NCBI GenBank assembly: GCA_034440455.1
Contig: JAWXCB010000008.1
Location: forward strand, 1-64,000
Length of the DNA: 64,000 nt
Origin: JAWXCB01 sp034440455
GTDB lineage: Bacteria; Bacteroidota; Bacteroidia; Chitinophagales; CAIOSU01
Direction: 5' to 3'
Below, piece after piece: positions 1-9,277 of the stretch (its first letter is position 1; every line of letters starts with the position of its first letter). A program made the position numbers and the translations under genes. The notes beneath the pieces are model-generated. The model was not told where the DNA came from and made no database searches. It saw only the letters and a program-made list of their open reading frames with translations.

Positions 1-1
1 G

Positions 2-1486
2 GGCGCAGGCGGCACGTTTGGTCCGATTGGCGTAAGCGCAAAAGTGACTGCAAAGTATGGCGAGAAATTTTCAAACACGGATAACAACACACAGAAAGTA
101 ACGGTGATTACGGAGGTATCTGCAAAAGATGACGACCTCATTTACGCCACCGTGTGCGACTATGATGCATGGGAATATCCCGTGTATGAAAATGATACCT
201 TGCGCGGTTACATCCTCGCGCTCGAACCCAAGCTCACGGAAAACCGCTGGTTCCCGAGCAAAAGCTGGAGCGCATTTTCTTATGTGCCCGACCATGAAGT
301 AGGGAATATTCTTTCTTACCGTGAATACGCACAGTTCATAGATAATCCGTTGTCAGATGAAACCATCCGCGCTAATACGGGCGACAGTTATGTGCTTGAT
401 GCAAGTTCGAGTTACAACTGGACGCTGATGTTTTCAGATTTTAATTCTTCCTCTGCTTCCACTACAAAAGAAATCGGACTGGAAGTGAGCGCTGAAGTAA
501 GCGGATGGGGAGTGAGCGTTGGCGCTTCAGGAAGCTACAACAGCAGCGAACTCTCCACGCATGAAACGCAGGTGGGCGACCAAATCACGATTAAAGCAGA
601 AATACGCAATGTGGATTTAGGCATCGGTGAAACGCGCTACACAGTGACGCCCTACTCTTATTGGTCGAAGAACGGCTCACTGACGCTTGATTATGCTGTG
701 CGCCCCGAAGTGCCGCAAACCAGCGGAACGCCTACATGGTGGACGGATAATTACGATGTGCAAGACCCCGCGTTCATTTTGCCGTGGCGCTATGACCCTG
801 AAAAAGGATTCACGTTGCAAGACCAGGTGAAGCGCAGACAAACAAAGTCCATCACGTTTCATCCTGAAAATCCGCAAGTAGGAGACACGGTGAAAATCAA
901 AGCGCGCATCCACAACTTCAGTCTCGAAACCTGCGAGCCGGTGAAGGTTTCATTTTATTTTGACGACCCTGCGAATAACAACATCATCACAGGACTGAAC
1001 GGAGAGACATTCATGATGACCAACTCCATTCTTGCGCGTCAAAGCGAACTCTTGATATTCCCGTTTGTGCTGCCTTCGGGACTGGGTTCATCACCGCGCA
1101 TCTATGCGAGCATTGACCCCGACAATACGATTACAGAAATTCACAAAAACAACAACATCGGTTTTAATATTCTTGGAAATCAGGGATTTCAGCCGGTGGG
1201 CGTTGAGTCGTTGGATGCTCCGATTGTCGGGGCAATCAGCAAGTTGTATCCAAATCCCGCATTAGCGATTGCGAGCATTCAGTTTGAATTGAAGCAGCCT
1301 GCATTTGTTTCGTTGAAAGTGTATGATATGCAGGGAAAAGAAGTGAAAAACCTGCTCGAAGGAAATGAAACTCCGAGCATTTATGACGTGAGCTTTGATA
1401 CGCGCAATCTGGAAGCGGGCGTGTATGTCTATCGTCTGCAAATCAATGATGTTTCAGAAACGCAGAAGTTGGTGCTGGTGAAGTAA
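2..1486 (+). CDS. T9SS type A cargo protein with CARDB-like domain (5' end outside window)
   Basis: The reading frame is open from base 2, so the true start lies upstream and only about 494 C-terminal residues are visible. The middle part, rich in Ser/Thr and beta-prone, is unrecognised. Around visible residues 283-383 there is a CARDB-like beta-sandwich (context PQVGDTVKIKARIHN and a DNTITEIHKNNN ending typical of CARDB repeats). The last ~80 residues are a type IX secretion type A sorting domain: LYPNPA, then VYDMQGKEV, then LEAGVYVYRLQ, ending in KLVLVK. Proteins with this tail are exported through the outer membrane by the T9SS and then released or anchored at the surface. The catalytic or binding role of the rest is unknown. 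Confidence 0.8.
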   Translation, partial: GAGGTFGPIGVSAKVTAKYGEKFSNTDNNTQKVTVITEVSAKDDDLIYATVCDYDAWEYPVYENDTLRGYILALEPKLTENRWFPSKSWSAFSYVPDHEVGNILSYREYAQFIDNPLSDETIRANTGDSYVLDASSSYNWTLMFSDFNSSSASTTKEIGLEVSAEVSGWGVSVGASGSYNSSELSTHETQVGDQITIKAEIRNVDLGIGETRYTVTPYSYWSKNGSLTLDYAVRPEVPQTSGTPTWWTDNYDVQDPAFILPWRYDPEKGFTLQDQVKRRQTKSITFHPENPQVGDTVKIKARIHNFSLETCEPVKVSFYFDDPANNNIITGLNGETFMMTNSILARQSELLIFPFVLPSGLGSSPRIYASIDPDNTITEIHKNNNIGFNILGNQGFQPVGVESLDAPIVGAISKLYPNPALAIASIQFELKQPAFVSLKVYDMQGKEVKNLLEGNETPSIYDVSFDTRNLEAGVYVYRLQINDVSETQKLVLVK

Positions 1487-1557
1487 GCTGCCCACAAACT
1501 ATTTTCTAACCCCAAAAACTCCCGCACAGGAAAGTTGCGCTTTGCTATTTTGAACGC

Positions 1558-2286
1558 ATGAATGCAGATATAGAAAAAGGAATCAAGAAAATTTTCAACA
1601 CGTTTGGTTTTGAGATTACGCGCAAGTGGAATTCACCGACAGGCGATATGCCTTCTTTTTTAAGCGACCTGAAAAAGCGAGGCTTTCAATGCAATGCTGT
1701 TTTGGATGTGGGCGCATATAAAGGCTGGTTCAGCCACCTTGCTGCGGAAGTATTTCCAAATGCCGCATTCTATTTGTTTGAGCCGCTGATTGAAATGCAG
1801 GAAGAGTTAGGAGCGTTCTGTATAGAATATCCAAAGGCAAACTATTTCAGCATTGCACTTGGTCCGGCAGATGAAACGCTTTCGCTCCGCACGTTCCGCG
1901 ATTTGAAATGGTCGGGCTTCATGGACGTAGATATTCCGGCAAAAGATGAACGCACACCGCGCATCGTGGAAGTGCGCAAGATTGATACGCTGCTGAAAGA
2001 AAATAAAATTCAACTTCCCAACCTCGTGAAGATTGATGTGCAGGGCTATGAATTAGAAGTGCTGAAAGGCGCAGAGTCGCTGTTTGGAAAAACAGAGCTT
2101 TTCATTTTAGAAACTTCGCTGCACAACAAGCATCCAAGCTTTCCGCTGTTTGCCGATGTGATTGCATTTATGAATACGCGCGATTATGTCGTGTTTGATT
2201 TTCCCGGCTTTCTGCGCCAGCCCGACAGCTCGCTGATTGAATGTGATGTGTGCTTTGTGAAGCGGAATAGTTTTTTAAGGAAGTAG
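1558..2286 (+). CDS. FkbM family methyltransferase
   Basis: A 242-residue protein with a Methyltransf_21 (FkbM) fold. SAM-binding motif I is visible at residues 48-57 (VLDVGAYKGW), followed by an acidic FEP motif near residue 75, and later the family hallmark LVKIDVQGYELEVLKGA near residue 158. FkbM enzymes are SAM-dependent O-methyltransferases, often acting on sugars of surface glycans or on natural products. The substrate cannot be told here, because no glycan cluster adjoins it. It stands alone between a T9SS cargo gene and a converging ferritin gene. Confidence 0.88.
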   Translation: MNADIEKGIKKIFNTFGFEITRKWNSPTGDMPSFLSDLKKRGFQCNAVLDVGAYKGWFSHLAAEVFPNAAFYLFEPLIEMQEELGAFCIEYPKANYFSIALGPADETLSLRTFRDLKWSGFMDVDIPAKDERTPRIVEVRKIDTLLKENKIQLPNLVKIDVQGYELEVLKGAESLFGKTELFILETSLHNKHPSFPLFADVIAFMNTRDYVVFDFPGFLRQPDSSLIECDVCFVKRNSFLRK

Positions 2287-2293
2287 CGCCTTT

Positions 2294-2366
2294 TGCCGGA
2301 CTCGTTCCGGCATCCCCTCAAACAAATCTTCGCAGCGGATTGCGAACCCACACGTGCGGGATTCCG
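2294..2366. repeat. Two adjacent imperfect palindromes between convergent genes
   Basis: The gap between the FkbM gene and the ferritin gene carries a hairpin at 2294-2317 (TGCCGGA...TTCCGGCA followed by TCCCC) and a second imperfect inverted repeat at 2334-2366 (GCGGATT...ATTCCGC). The first matches one arm of the larger palindromic repeat seen at 37802-37883 and 41003-41068. It may act as a bidirectional terminator here, but its presence elsewhere shows it is a dispersed repeat. Confidence 0.6.
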
Positions 2367-2378
2367 CAAGGACAAAAG

Positions 2379-2897
2379 CTATTTTTTCTCCCCCGCATCT
2401 TCTTTCGCTCCGGCAAGCGATTCCATTTCTTTATCAATGTAATACAAGCCCATCCCTTCCAAGCCGATGAGCTTGATTTTATCAATGATGTGGATGAGCA
2501 CGGTTTCGCCTTCACGCTGGTCGTCAACAAAGAACTGAATGAAATTATACGTAGCGTAATCTTTTTCTTCGGAAGCAAGCTCAGATAGCTTGTGTACTGC
2601 CTTTGTTACTTTTTGTTCTCCCACAAGCGCCTTTTTACAAACGTCAAGAATGGATTCAAATTGAGTTTTCGGTTGCTCAACTCCGGGCGCAAGCGCGTGT
2701 CCTTCCACTTCATTAATAAACCTGAAAATTTTCAGCATGTGCTGGCGTTCTTCTTCAGCCTGTGCATAAAAAAAATTGGCAGCGCCATTCAAACTTTTCT
2801 GCTCGCACCACGAAGCCATCGAAAGGTAATTGAAAGATGCTTCCGTTTCTAATTTTATTTGTGCGTTGAGCGCCTTTTCAAGTTTCTTTGAAATCAT
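2379..2897 (-). CDS. Ferritin
   Basis: A 172-residue non-haem ferritin, an iron-storage cage protein that oxidises Fe(II). The four-helix ferroxidase residues fit: E in KLETEASFNYLSMASW (helix A), EEERQHMLKIF (ExxH, helix B), and a later QFFVDDQREGE (helix D). The frame extends 63 codons upstream to 3086, but family homology starts at ISKKLEKALNAQI, so the ATG at 2897 is chosen. The last residues after the helical bundle are a charged tail. Monocistronic and convergent with the FkbM gene. Confidence 0.9.
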   Translation of the reverse strand: MISKKLEKALNAQIKLETEASFNYLSMASWCEQKSLNGAANFFYAQAEEERQHMLKIFRFINEVEGHALAPGVEQPKTQFESILDVCKKALVGEQKVTKAVHKLSELASEEKDYATYNFIQFFVDDQREGETVLIHIIDKIKLIGLEGMGLYYIDKEMESLAGAKEDAGEKK

Positions 2898-3168
2898 AGT
2901 AAATCTGTTTTGATAAAGTTGCTCTGCGAAAATAGAATGTTTTGAGAAGGAAATGCTTTTCAGGAATGCCGTTGCACTTTCTTCACCTGACCAAATTTTG
3001 GGCAATCGCATTTGTTTGCCGCACAGGAAGATAAAAGCAAGAGAACAAATAAGAGCGCCAATGTAGAGTTCTGCTTTTTCATGCAATAATTATCTCGTTA
3101 AATTTAGCTAATGATTCTTGAATCAAATCTTCCTTGCGTTTCAAGTTGAAGTATGGGAAATACATCTG

Positions 3169-4248
3169 ATGAAACGTAAAAAAATAATTCTCATTGCACC
3201 ACTTGACTGGGGATTAGGACACGCAAGTCGTTGCATCCCGATTATCCGCGAGCTCCTTACACAAGGTCACGAGATTATTCTTGCTACTGATGGCAGGGCG
3301 CTGGAGTTGCTCAAGTCTGAATTTCCTCAATTGAAATCTATATGGCTGCATGGCTATCATCCCGTTTATCCGAAAGGAAAAAACATGGTGATGAAAATGG
3401 CTGTGCAAACGCCTAAGTTTTTATTTGCCATCGCGCGGGAATATTTTCTTCTGAAAAAAATTATCCGCGAACACTCCATTGATATAGTCATTTCTGATAA
3501 TCGCTACGGGCTCTTTTCAAATGAGAAACCTGCAGTTCTCCTCACCCACCAGCTATTTATCCTGATGCCTTCACCTTTGAAATGGATGGAATTAACTGTA
3601 AATCGGGTCAATCATTTTTTCATCAAAAAATTTTATCGCTGCTGGGTTCCCGATATGCAAGGAGATGAAAATTTAAGCGGAAGCCTTTCGCATGGACCAA
3701 ACATCCCTTCCAATGTTGAATTCATCGGAACATTGTCCAGATTCTCAATTACACCATCCGAAAAAAAATATGACTTGCTTGTTTTGCTTTCAGGACCGGA
3801 GCCGCAGCGCACTATTCTGGAAGAAAAAATTATCAATCAAATCAAACAGATGCCCTTGCATACTTTAATTGTTCGCGGAATAACGGAAGAAAATAAAAGT
3901 GTACAACTCACGGAGCTGATTGAAACCATCTCGCATCTTACGTCTGAAAAAATGAATGAAGCCTTGTTGCAGGCGGATGCAGTTATTTGCCGCTCTGGTT
4001 ACAGCAGCATAATGGAACTTGCTTCCTTGGGAAAATCGGCAATACTCATTCCCACACCGGGACAAACAGAACAGGAATATCTTGCAGAGAGAATAGGCGA
4101 ACAAGGATTTTTCGTGCTGCAAAAACAAGATTCCCTCAATGTACAGGAAGGACTATTAAAGTTGAAGCAATTAAGAAACCCGAAGATTCCCTTTGAAGGC
4201 AATTTGTTTAAAGAAACGCTAAAAAAATTTCTTGAAGTAATTAGCTAA
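3169..4248 (+). CDS. Glycosyltransferase, MurG/GT28-like fold
   Basis: A 359-residue GT-B-type glycosyltransferase. Near the N-terminus lies the motif LIAPLDWGLGHASRCIPI, a glycine-rich acceptor-side loop as in MurG and the TIGR00661 family. The C-terminal half has ICRSGYSSIMELASLGKSAILIPTPGQTEQ, the nucleotide-sugar-binding region of GT28. Substrate and product are unknown. The frame is open back to 3118, but the hydrophobic beta-strand start KRKKIILIAPL supports the ATG at 3169. Ends four bases before the convergent thioredoxin gene. Confidence 0.82.
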   Translation: MKRKKIILIAPLDWGLGHASRCIPIIRELLTQGHEIILATDGRALELLKSEFPQLKSIWLHGYHPVYPKGKNMVMKMAVQTPKFLFAIAREYFLLKKIIREHSIDIVISDNRYGLFSNEKPAVLLTHQLFILMPSPLKWMELTVNRVNHFFIKKFYRCWVPDMQGDENLSGSLSHGPNIPSNVEFIGTLSRFSITPSEKKYDLLVLLSGPEPQRTILEEKIINQIKQMPLHTLIVRGITEENKSVQLTELIETISHLTSEKMNEALLQADAVICRSGYSSIMELASLGKSAILIPTPGQTEQEYLAERIGEQGFFVLQKQDSLNVQEGLLKLKQLRNPKIPFEGNLFKETLKKFLEVIS

Positions 4249-4252
4249 TTGC

Positions 4253-4666
4253 CTACCTCGATTTCTGTACAGCAGTTTTTCCCGCGCCAATTAAATCTTC
4301 TACCGACTGGGCACCCAGTACTCTGTGTTTCACATTGCCCTCACTATCTATAAAAAGGAGCGTGGGATATGCAGTCACTTTATAGTTCTGCGCAATTTTA
4401 GGACCTTCCCCTTTTTCCATGTCCAACTTATAGTTGATGAAATTTTCGTTGAAGTATTTGCTCACTTGCTCATCAGGAAATACGTTGTTTGCCATCCAGC
4501 GACAGGGACCGCACCATACAGCATACGCATCCACAAACAATAATTTGTTTTCGCTTTTTGCCTCTTTCAACGCCTCCCCCCACTTTCCTTCAAAAAAACG
4601 CATCTGTGCAAATGAAGCTCCCGAAATCAGGCAAGTGAAGAGGAGTATAAAAATTTTCTTATTCAT
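4253..4666 (-). CDS. Secreted thioredoxin-family protein
   Basis: A 137-residue thioredoxin-fold protein with an N-terminal signal peptide (about residues 1-20, ending FAQ), so probably periplasmic. The redox motif is WCGPC with cysteines at 52 and 55, and the cis-proline loop is present as VTAYPTLLF. Family members reduce or exchange disulfides of exported proteins. The gene overlaps the 3' end of murI by eight bases on the same strand, suggesting co-transcription with the envelope operon upstream. Confidence 0.88.
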   Translation of the reverse strand: MNKKIFILLFTCLISGASFAQMRFFEGKWGEALKEAKSENKLLFVDAYAVWCGPCRWMANNVFPDEQVSKYFNENFINYKLDMEKGEGPKIAQNYKVTAYPTLLFIDSEGNVKHRVLGAQSVEDLIGAGKTAVQKSR

Positions 4667-5495
4667 AGCTATAACTTTTTTGATTTTCCCATAGTGGGCA
4701 ATGTTTCAATTCAATTTCACCTTTAAAAAAAAGCCGAGTTGTCTTTTCAAACGACTCCGTTAAATCGGAAACGTAAAAGTGGTCTTTTCTCAACTTCTTT
4801 TCACTGTGTAAACGGTGTTTGTCAAGAATTGTTCCAACTTCTTCGGAAATGAAATCTGTCGAATCAAAAACACTCACCCTGCCTTTGTAGAAATCGTCAA
4901 TCTGTTCTTTGATAAGCGGATAATGCGTGCAGGCAAGCATTAACGTCTGGATTATATGCAATTTTTCATCGCTCAAATATGTTTCAATTACCGCCTCACT
5001 AATCTGGTGATTGAAAAATCCTGCTTCAATCATTGGTGCGAGCAAAGGTGTTGCTAAAGAATGCACCCGAAAATCCGGTCGCAATTGCTTTAACTTCTCT
5101 GCATAAATATTTGAACTGATAGTACGCTGTGTGCCGATAATGCCAATGTCGGTTACGCCCTGCATTTTTGAAATTCCCCGAGCTGCCGGATCAACAACAT
5201 TGACAAAGAAAACCTTATCGCCAAAATCCTTGCACAACTCTTCATAAGCTACGGACGAAGCGGTATTGCAGGCGATGATGATGAGTTTGCAACCTTCCTC
5301 AATTAGAAATTCACTGATTCTTCTGCTGTAGTGCCTGATTAATTCTTCTGACTTATCTCCATAGGGAAGATGCGCAGTATCGCCAAAGTAGATAATATCC
5401 TCAGTCGGGAAATCCTTGATAATGCGCTCTGCAACTGTCAGTCCTCCAATGCCTGAGTCAAAAATACCTATCGGGGAACTGGCATTTGCTTTCAA
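4659..5495 (-). CDS. murI: Glutamate racemase
   Basis: A 278-residue enzyme interconverting L- and D-glutamate, supplying D-Glu for peptidoglycan stem peptides in the cytoplasm. Hallmarks: IGIFDSGIGGLTV near residue 9 and the two catalytic cysteines at C76 (IIACNTASS) and C189 (MLACTHYPL). The start is a TTG at 5495, since no ATG precedes the conserved GIFDSG region. It is the last long gene of the DUF6089-uppS-bamA-skp-skp-murI cluster. Confidence 0.95.
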   Translation of the reverse strand: MKANASSPIGIFDSGIGGLTVAERIIKDFPTEDIIYFGDTAHLPYGDKSEELIRHYSRRISEFLIEEGCKLIIIACNTASSVAYEELCKDFGDKVFFVNVVDPAARGISKMQGVTDIGIIGTQRTISSNIYAEKLKQLRPDFRVHSLATPLLAPMIEAGFFNHQISEAVIETYLSDEKLHIIQTLMLACTHYPLIKEQIDDFYKGRVSVFDSTDFISEEVGTILDKHRLHSEKKLRKDHFYVSDLTESFEKTTRLFFKGEIELKHCPLWENQKSYSYE

Positions 5496-5502
5496 GGAAA
5501 TG

Positions 5503-6021
5503 CTATTGAGTAATCCCCAACTTTGCCTTCACCATATCGGTAACGTCATCAGTGGGCGGATAGTAAAGAAGATTGCTTCCAACGCTTGCGTCAAAAATAT
5601 AAGAGAAGCCTTTGTCGGTAGCGACACCTTTGATTGCAGCCATCACCTGCTCTTCAAGCGGCTTGAGCAACTCCACTTGTTTTTGACCAAGCTGTTCTTC
5701 AGATGAACCCTGAAGTTTTACAATTCTTGATTCAAGGTCGGTAATTTCCCTCTGCTTGATTTCTTTAATTGCAGGCAGCATATCTTTTTCCTGGTCATAA
5801 TAATCCTGCACTTTCTGAGCGTATTCCTTTTCCATCTTCCCCACAGTTTCCTGCAACTGCATTGCAAATTCCTGCAATTTTTTCTCAGCAGCCTTATAGC
5901 CCGGCATCGCTTCAAGCACTTTAGTAATGTTTACGTGACCCAGCTTGAGCGTTTGCGCCTGTGCCGGAATCGTCATAGCAGTAAGAAAAAGGGCTGTCAA
6001 TACGTTTAAAATAATTTTCAT
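5503..6021 (-). CDS. OmpH/Skp-family periplasmic chaperone
   Basis: A 172-residue protein with a signal peptide (cleavage about residue 22, ...PAQAQ) followed by KLGHVNITKVLEAMPGYKAAEKKLQEF, the small beta/oligomerisation segment of Skp, then a long charged coiled-coil helix (about residues 45-120), and a second small region. Skp trimers hold unfolded outer-membrane proteins in the periplasm for delivery to BamA, which is encoded two genes upstream. One of two adjacent paralogues, as is usual in Bacteroidota. Confidence 0.9.
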   Translation of the reverse strand: MKIILNVLTALFLTAMTIPAQAQTLKLGHVNITKVLEAMPGYKAAEKKLQEFAMQLQETVGKMEKEYAQKVQDYYDQEKDMLPAIKEIKQREITDLESRIVKLQGSSEEQLGQKQVELLKPLEEQVMAAIKGVATDKGFSYIFDASVGSNLLYYPPTDDVTDMVKAKLGITQ

Positions 6022-6052
6022 TTTTAATTTTTTAGAGCGTCAAAGATACTAA

Positions 6053-6595
6053 TTATTCTGCCTTGGGAGCCGGTTTCGATGCAGAGGGCGAGTAACCCAT
6101 TGCGCGCAACACATCATCGCTTTTGTTGTACTTGGGGCTGGCGAACAACATGCTCACCCCGCTTGATTTGTCAAACACGAAATCATACACCTTTTCGGTA
6201 GCCATTTTTTGAATTTCGTTGTAAATCTTATCCTGAATTGGCTTTACTAATTCCTGCTTTTTCGCAAACAACTCACCTTCGTAGCCGAATTTTTGCTTTT
6301 GATAATCCTTCACCGCTTTTTCTTTGTTTTCGATTTCCGCCTGCTTTTTCACCTTCATGTCTTCGGGCATCAGGATTTGCTCAGCCTGATAGGCGCGATA
6401 GAGGTCATCAATCTCTTTGTATTTTTTGTCAATCTCCGCTCTCCATGCTTCAGAGGTTTCGTCCAATTTTTTTTGCGCCTGCTTGTACTCAGGAATGTTA
6501 TTGAGGATATATTCGGTATCCACATAAACAAACTTTTGGGCGTACGTGAAAGTGAAGGCGGCTAACAGGAATAGAGTGGTAAATAATTTTTTCAT
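6053..6595 (-). CDS. OmpH/Skp-family periplasmic chaperone (second paralogue)
   Basis: A 180-residue Skp homologue with a signal peptide (about residues 1-19, ...FTYAQ), then KFVYVDTEYILNNIPEYKQAQKKLDE, a coiled-coil arm and a C-terminal cap. The tail is rich in Pro/Ala/Lys. It lies 12 bases downstream of bamA on the same strand and 31 bases upstream of the second Skp gene, consistent with one operon for outer-membrane protein assembly. The coiled-coil sequence differs from the neighbour, so the two may be specialised. Confidence 0.9.
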   Translation of the reverse strand: MKKLFTTLFLLAAFTFTYAQKFVYVDTEYILNNIPEYKQAQKKLDETSEAWRAEIDKKYKEIDDLYRAYQAEQILMPEDMKVKKQAEIENKEKAVKDYQKQKFGYEGELFAKKQELVKPIQDKIYNEIQKMATEKVYDFVFDKSSGVSMLFASPKYNKSDDVLRAMGYSPSASKPAPKAE

Positions 6596-6607
6596 GGTGT
6601 TTTGTTT

Positions 6608-9277
6608 TTATTCCGGCTCAAACCCGAGGATGATGCTGAACTTTCCGTAGTTGCTCAGGTAATCTCCCGCGCTTGAACCTTTAGGTGCATTTTTGTCAAA
6701 TCCTATGCCATAGTCAAATCCCAACATACCAAACATGGGTAGAAAGATGCGCACACCCAAGCCGGCAGCGCGTTTCATGTCAAAGGGATTAAAATCTTTT
6801 ATATCCATCCATGTATTTCCTCCTTCCATGAATGCCAGACCATAAATTGTCGCAGAAGGATTAAGTGAGAAAGGAAACCGCAACTCCATCGTGAGCTTAT
6901 TAAAAAATGGTGCGCCTGCGCCTGACGGAGTGACTTCGGCTACTTCATAACCACGCAGTGAAATAATATCTCTGCCATAAAACTGCACATTAGAAATACC
7001 ATCACCACCCACTTCAAATCTTTCGTAAGGCGAATAGCCGATTTTGTCATTGTATTTTCCAAGGAAACCAAACTTTGCTGAAAAGCGCAACACCAACGGG
7101 AATTTTTTGCTGCGCGTCAGGGGTAAAAACCACTCTGCATTAAACCTCCACTTATGGTACTCAATCCACTTGTATTTTTCTTCGTCCGTAATCGTTTCTA
7201 AACTGTTTGATAAAAAATTGCCGCCTCTGAACAATGAATAAGGAGGCGTGATACTGAGTGAAATAGAAATATTCGAGCCGGTTGTCGGAAATATTTGGCT
7301 TACATCACTACGCGCGGAAAATCTTCCAAACGTAACATTTGCACTCAGGTTATTGGAAACTCCATCATCCAAAATAAAATTTGAAGATGCCCAGTCGCGC
7401 AAGTCAAAGCGCTCATAAGTAAGTCCGTATTGCAATGTGAACCAATCGTCAGGCTTTTTTAGTCGCATCCCAAAACCGATAGACGCTCCGTTTGTAATTT
7501 GCTGACCGTCTATTTGTCTATTTGAGTTAAGGTCTGCAAAGCGCGTGTGATAATAGCTCAATGTAAAGGAGTTTGGCTTTTTGCCGCCTAACCATGGCTC
7601 GGTGAAAGACATATTGTAAGCCTGATAAACTTTTCCGTTCGTTTGAACGCGCAAGGACAAGCGTTGCCCGTCACCGGAAGGCAGTGGCGACCACGTGCCT
7701 TTTTTGAAAATATTCTGAATGGAAAAATTAGTGAACGTAATGCCCAAACTGCCCACTATACCGCGTCCTCTGCCGCCCCACCCTGCGGAAAGCTCCAATT
7801 GGTCTGAAGGTTTTTCTACCACATGATATTCAATATCCACTGTTCCTTTTGCCGGATCGGGAATCGGTATTACCTGCAACTGTTCCGGATCAAAGTAGCC
7901 GAGGTTCACAATTTCGCGCTGTGAACGAATAAGGTCTGAGCGGCTGAATTTGTTACCCGGCAATGTTCTCAACTCTCTGCGAATCACGTGCTCTTTTGTT
8001 TTTGTGTTGCCGTAGATGCGGATTTCATTGATTGTTGCCTGCGGTCCTTCATAGATGCGTATTTCTATATCAATCGAATCATTTTCCACTGTGATTTCAG
8101 CGGGCGTGATTTGAAAAAAGAGATAGCCGTCATCCATGTAAAGTGAACTGACATCATTTCCGTTTTGGCTCATGAACAACCGCTCATCCAGCAGTTTTTG
8201 ATTATACACTTCGCCTTTCTTGATGTTGAGAATGGCGTCCAACATCAGGGAGGGATACTTTGTGTTACCCGTCCAAGTGATATTTCTAAAGTAGTATTGA
8301 TTGCCTTCGTCAATCACCAAATCAATTCTCAGATTTTTTCCGTGCATGTAAACCGAGTCATGCGCGATATAGGCATCGCGGTAACCTTTCTCGTTATAGT
8401 AAGCGATGATGTTGTCCTTATCATTTTCGTATTCCTTTCTCAAGAATTTCGAGCCTTTGAAAATGTTAAGGTTGGTATAATCTGTGGTGTATTTATAAGC
8501 TCTTGACGGGGCAAAATTCCCTGCAATATCAAGAGCGGAGACACTGTCGGGAATAGCGCCCTTTATATTCTCCTTATCAAGCATTCCCTTCACATCAAAT
8601 TTTACCTTTTCATGCGTTTCCTTCATCAGCTTCTTTATCTTCTTCCTGCTGATAATTTCAGTTCCTGCAATGTTGATGCTTTCAATTTTCACTTTGGCGC
8701 CTTTATTAATATCAATATCCAGCATCACGCTGTTTGAAAGCAGCGTATCTTGTTTTTCACGTATTGTAATCACGCTGTTGAGATACCCTTTTTCTTTGTA
8801 AAAATTCTTAATCGTGTTTGCAGTAGTGAGTTTCATGTTTTCATTCACCACTCTTCCTTTGGTAAGTTTTATTTTCTCGCGGATGTCATCGGCTTCGCCT
8901 TTCTTAATTCCATTGAGCGTGAAGCGCGACAAGCGCGGACGCTCTTTCACAGCGATTTCCAAGAATGCCGTGCTGCCGATTGTTTTTGTGATATACACTT
9001 TCACATCTGTAAAGAAACCTTGGTCCCAAAGATTTTTTATAGCGTTGGAAATAGCATCACCGGGAATCGAAATTTTTTGCCCCACTCTCAATCCCGTTAA
9101 AGAAATTAAAATATCCTGATCGAGATATTGGGTGCCGCTCACAGTGATTCCTCCGATACCATAATCTCCGGGGGCTGCGTAATTAGCTTGTTTTTGTGCG
9201 TAGCTGCTGTTTGCAAAAAAGAAAATACCGCACAAGATGAACGATACGCGCAGAGCGGCTTTCCTGAATTTGTTCAT
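6608..9277 (-). CDS. bamA: Outer-membrane protein assembly factor BamA
   Basis: An 889-residue Omp85 protein. A signal peptide occupies about residues 1-27. Five POTRA domains follow (about 35-490), with recognisable starts such as GGITVSGTQYLDQDIL and INEIRIYGNTKTKEHVIRREL. The C-terminal barrel (about 520-889) contains the VRIFLPMFGMLGFDYGIGF strand, and the protein ends in a beta-signal-like FSIILGFEPE. BamA inserts beta-barrel proteins into the outer membrane. Its ATG overlaps the uppS stop by four bases (ATGA), indicating translational coupling. Confidence 0.95.
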   Translation of the reverse strand: MNKFRKAALRVSFILCGIFFFANSSYAQKQANYAAPGDYGIGGITVSGTQYLDQDILISLTGLRVGQKISIPGDAISNAIKNLWDQGFFTDVKVYITKTIGSTAFLEIAVKERPRLSRFTLNGIKKGEADDIREKIKLTKGRVVNENMKLTTANTIKNFYKEKGYLNSVITIREKQDTLLSNSVMLDIDINKGAKVKIESINIAGTEIISRKKIKKLMKETHEKVKFDVKGMLDKENIKGAIPDSVSALDIAGNFAPSRAYKYTTDYTNLNIFKGSKFLRKEYENDKDNIIAYYNEKGYRDAYIAHDSVYMHGKNLRIDLVIDEGNQYYFRNITWTGNTKYPSLMLDAILNIKKGEVYNQKLLDERLFMSQNGNDVSSLYMDDGYLFFQITPAEITVENDSIDIEIRIYEGPQATINEIRIYGNTKTKEHVIRRELRTLPGNKFSRSDLIRSQREIVNLGYFDPEQLQVIPIPDPAKGTVDIEYHVVEKPSDQLELSAGWGGRGRGIVGSLGITFTNFSIQNIFKKGTWSPLPSGDGQRLSLRVQTNGKVYQAYNMSFTEPWLGGKKPNSFTLSYYHTRFADLNSNRQIDGQQITNGASIGFGMRLKKPDDWFTLQYGLTYERFDLRDWASSNFILDDGVSNNLSANVTFGRFSARSDVSQIFPTTGSNISISLSITPPYSLFRGGNFLSNSLETITDEEKYKWIEYHKWRFNAEWFLPLTRSKKFPLVLRFSAKFGFLGKYNDKIGYSPYERFEVGGDGISNVQFYGRDIISLRGYEVAEVTPSGAGAPFFNKLTMELRFPFSLNPSATIYGLAFMEGGNTWMDIKDFNPFDMKRAAGLGVRIFLPMFGMLGFDYGIGFDKNAPKGSSAGDYLSNYGKFSIILGFEPE

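Noticed and set aside
2898..3086. 63-codon N-terminal extension of ferritin
   Set aside because: The leader has a hydrophobic stretch but no homology to ferritin starts; the ATG at 2897 gives the normal family length.
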